From positions 1-14,245 of the forward strand of contig DATEMK010000269.1 of assembly GCA_035275625.1 (NCBI GenBank): 14,245 nucleotides of DNA, given 5' to 3'. Position numbers and translations under genes: made by a program. This document shows positions 12,814 through 14,245 of the stretch, piece after piece. The stretch comes from DATEMK01 sp035275625 (GTDB taxonomy: Bacteria > Bacteroidota > Bacteroidia > AKYH767-A > OLB10). Position 1 is the first letter of the stretch, and every line of letters starts with the position of its first letter. The notes under the pieces are model-generated. The model saw only the letters and a program-made list of their open reading frames with translations, was not told the DNA's origin and searched no databases.

Positions 12814-14245
12814 TCAGAAAAACGCCCTTACCTGGACGTTTCCCGTATGCACCGTTGGCGTTCCTTCTGATTTTCTGCCTTCGTAATTTAAGCTCAATTG
12901 TACATTACCTGAAATATTTCTTTCCACCGAAGCGCTCCATGTCAGGTTAGTCCCTTTTCTTAACCCTTCAAGCATTTCATAGGCAATAGAACTGTTTTCT
13001 TCCGCATTATAATTAAGATGAATGTAATTTACCTTGACCGAAACTATTCCGCGTTTTACCGAACTGTATCTTAATTCCGTTCCGAATTTATTTTGAATGG
13101 TGCGTTCTTTGATATCGCCAATCGTATTTCTTTTAAACTTGTATTCATAAATTAAACTAGCTCTGAACGAAGAACCCGGCTGAACGTTAAACTTGCTTTC
13201 TGTTGAATAATATTTTATGAAAAAATCTCTTGTGGAAAAAAACTCGGACGTGCTTTTCTTTTCACCGTTTTCACCAAATTCATTTATGCTGAAAGTTTTA
13301 TTAATATTCCACCGGGCATTTCCGTTAATTTCTCTTGAAATCCGCGTATCAAAACCATTGGTCAATAAAGTTTTGCCCCTGTTATCCTCATACGTTGCAT
13401 CAAAGCCGTACACATTGCTGTTGCGGTTATAGAAAAAAGTATTCCGGTAGGATGTGTTCGTGGAAATTAATGTGGAGTCCTCTACATTTCCTAAGAATGG
13501 ATTCAAAGATTTAAGCAAATTACTTTCAAGGGTTTTATTGCTGACACGCATGGAAAACTGGTTTGCAAAACGTGAAATAAATTTTCCGAATTTTTCGTCT
13601 TGCTTCATAATAGCAGCAGGACTAAGATTCAGCACCTGGTTCAGCTGGTTGGTATGTGTCTTTACAAAATCATTTGTCGGGGTAAACACACGGATGTAAT
13701 TTGCCTTGTCTTTGAATGCGGCTACTTCAAATTCGTTCAATTGCGGGATACCGTCACTGTTATAATCATTAAATGTATAAACGCCCGTTCCGTCAGCAAC
13801 TTTTACGTAAGAAAACTCCAGTTTGGGCTCCTGCCCGATTCCGGCTTCATAATAAGATGTTGAAACAATAGCTCCTTTAAACAATGAAAGATTGTATTCA
13901 ATTTTATCGAGTATCGAGTTTTCTTTTTTCTGTGCTGTTAACAGTGAATCAACTATCCGGAGGTTGCGGTAAGTAACCGAAGTGCTCAGCCTGCTGTTTG
14001 GATTTTTATTGAATTCAACAGATGCCGAAGTGTTATCAGCAACAGTTGAATTTTTAAAAGAATTATTCCGTGCAGCATAATCATACCTTCTTGAATAATC
14101 CGCCCTGAACTTTGTTTTAACCGTATCGCTGCTTGCAATATACACCTGGCTTTGGTTATTGGCATAGCTGGTCCACAAAAGAGTATCGCCTGTTAAATCG
14201 AAAATCTTATTTTGCTCCTGTTCAAATTTTACTCCTGTAATTAAT
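12814..14245 (-). CDS. C-terminal part of a large outer-membrane beta-barrel protein (5' end outside window)
   Basis: 477 codons are visible and the frame stays open to the window edge, so the start lies beyond 14245; a TTG at 14176-14178 is internal, not a start. The sequence is dominated by alternating amphipathic strands rich in Tyr, Asn and Ser (SASVEFNKNP, STSVTYRNLRI, FFYNRNSNVYGFDATYE, RASLIYEYKF, GTELRYSSV) and ends in VQVRAFF, with the terminal Phe typical of BAM-inserted barrels. Within it, DYNSDGIPQLNE is a textbook EF-hand-type loop (Asp1, Asn3, Asp5, Gly6, Glu12), next to FEVAAFKDKANYIRVFTPTND, which I recall as conserved in a family of very large Bacteroidota surface proteins. 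No plug or TonB box can be judged from this fragment. Role unknown. Confidence 0.8.
   Translation of the reverse strand, partial: LITGVKFEQEQNKIFDLTGDTLLWTSYANNQSQVYIASSDTVKTKFRADYSRRYDYAARNNSFKNSTVADNTSASVEFNKNPNSRLSTSVTYRNLRIVDSLLTAQKKENSILDKIEYNLSLFKGAIVSTSYYEAGIGQEPKLEFSYVKVADGTGVYTFNDYNSDGIPQLNEFEVAAFKDKANYIRVFTPTNDFVKTHTNQLNQVLNLSPAAIMKQDEKFGKFISRFANQFSMRVSNKTLESNLLKSLNPFLGNVEDSTLISTNTSYRNTFFYNRNSNVYGFDATYEDNRGKTLLTNGFDTRISREINGNARWNINKTFSINEFGENGEKKSTSEFFSTRDFFIKYYSTESKFNVQPGSSFRASLIYEYKFKRNTIGDIKERTIQNKFGTELRYSSVKRGIVSVKVNYIHLNYNAEENSSIAYEMLEGLRKGTNLTWSASVERNISGNVQLSLNYEGRKSEGTPTVHTGNVQVRAFF

Noticed and set aside
13217..13863. Plus-strand frames of 71-87 aa inside the outer-membrane gene
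   Set aside because: Shadows of the minus-strand beta-barrel reading frame.

Overview
The window looks like chromosomal DNA of a Bacteroidota bacterium. Two secreted proteins end in type A sorting domains of the type IX secretion system (T9SS). A third belongs to a tail-fibre-like family I associate with this phylum, and a large C-terminal outer-membrane beta-barrel fragment is also typical. Upstream regions lack clear Shine-Dalgarno sequences but carry candidate Bacteroidota promoters (TTG, about 20 nt, TAnnTTTG-like). I cannot name the genus.

Left part (1-2460): the 3' end of a membrane protein with a pentapeptide-like beta-helix and a channel-like C-terminus, then an FGE-sulfatase-fold lipoprotein that lacks the two catalytic cysteines, then about 480 bp with no intact gene, holding coding-like scraps and palindromes.

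Central AT-rich island (about 2461-6050): three same-strand, tightly spaced genes encoding a 614-aa P-loop (AAA-like) ATPase with a long helical N-terminus, an AbiEii/MNT-like nucleotidyltransferase, and a small TauD-like Fe(II)/2-oxoglutarate oxygenase. Sample lines here are about 22-27% G+C by hand count, against about 45-53% in sample lines of the genes to the right. Imperfect inverted repeats and GC-rich hairpins lie at both edges. I do not recognise this combination as a named system, and it is the best candidate for something undescribed.

Repeat array (about 6157-6870): 34 diverged copies of a 21-bp unit anchored on AAAAG, in exact 21-bp register with no indel over about 700 bp. Read on + it is a degenerate heptapeptide (roughly T-K-S-R-V-E-M) broken by stops. 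Antisense frames are open but look compositional.

Right part (6998-14245): a minus-strand pair (tail-fibre-like secreted protein, then an M43 metallopeptidase with T9SS sorting domain), a divergent plus-strand T9SS cargo protein with a duplicated beta-domain, a membrane-anchored coiled-coil protein, and on the minus strand the C-terminal part of a large outer-membrane barrel whose stop codon directly abuts the coiled-coil gene's stop. Most of this half serves the cell surface, while the island appears cytoplasmic and acquired.
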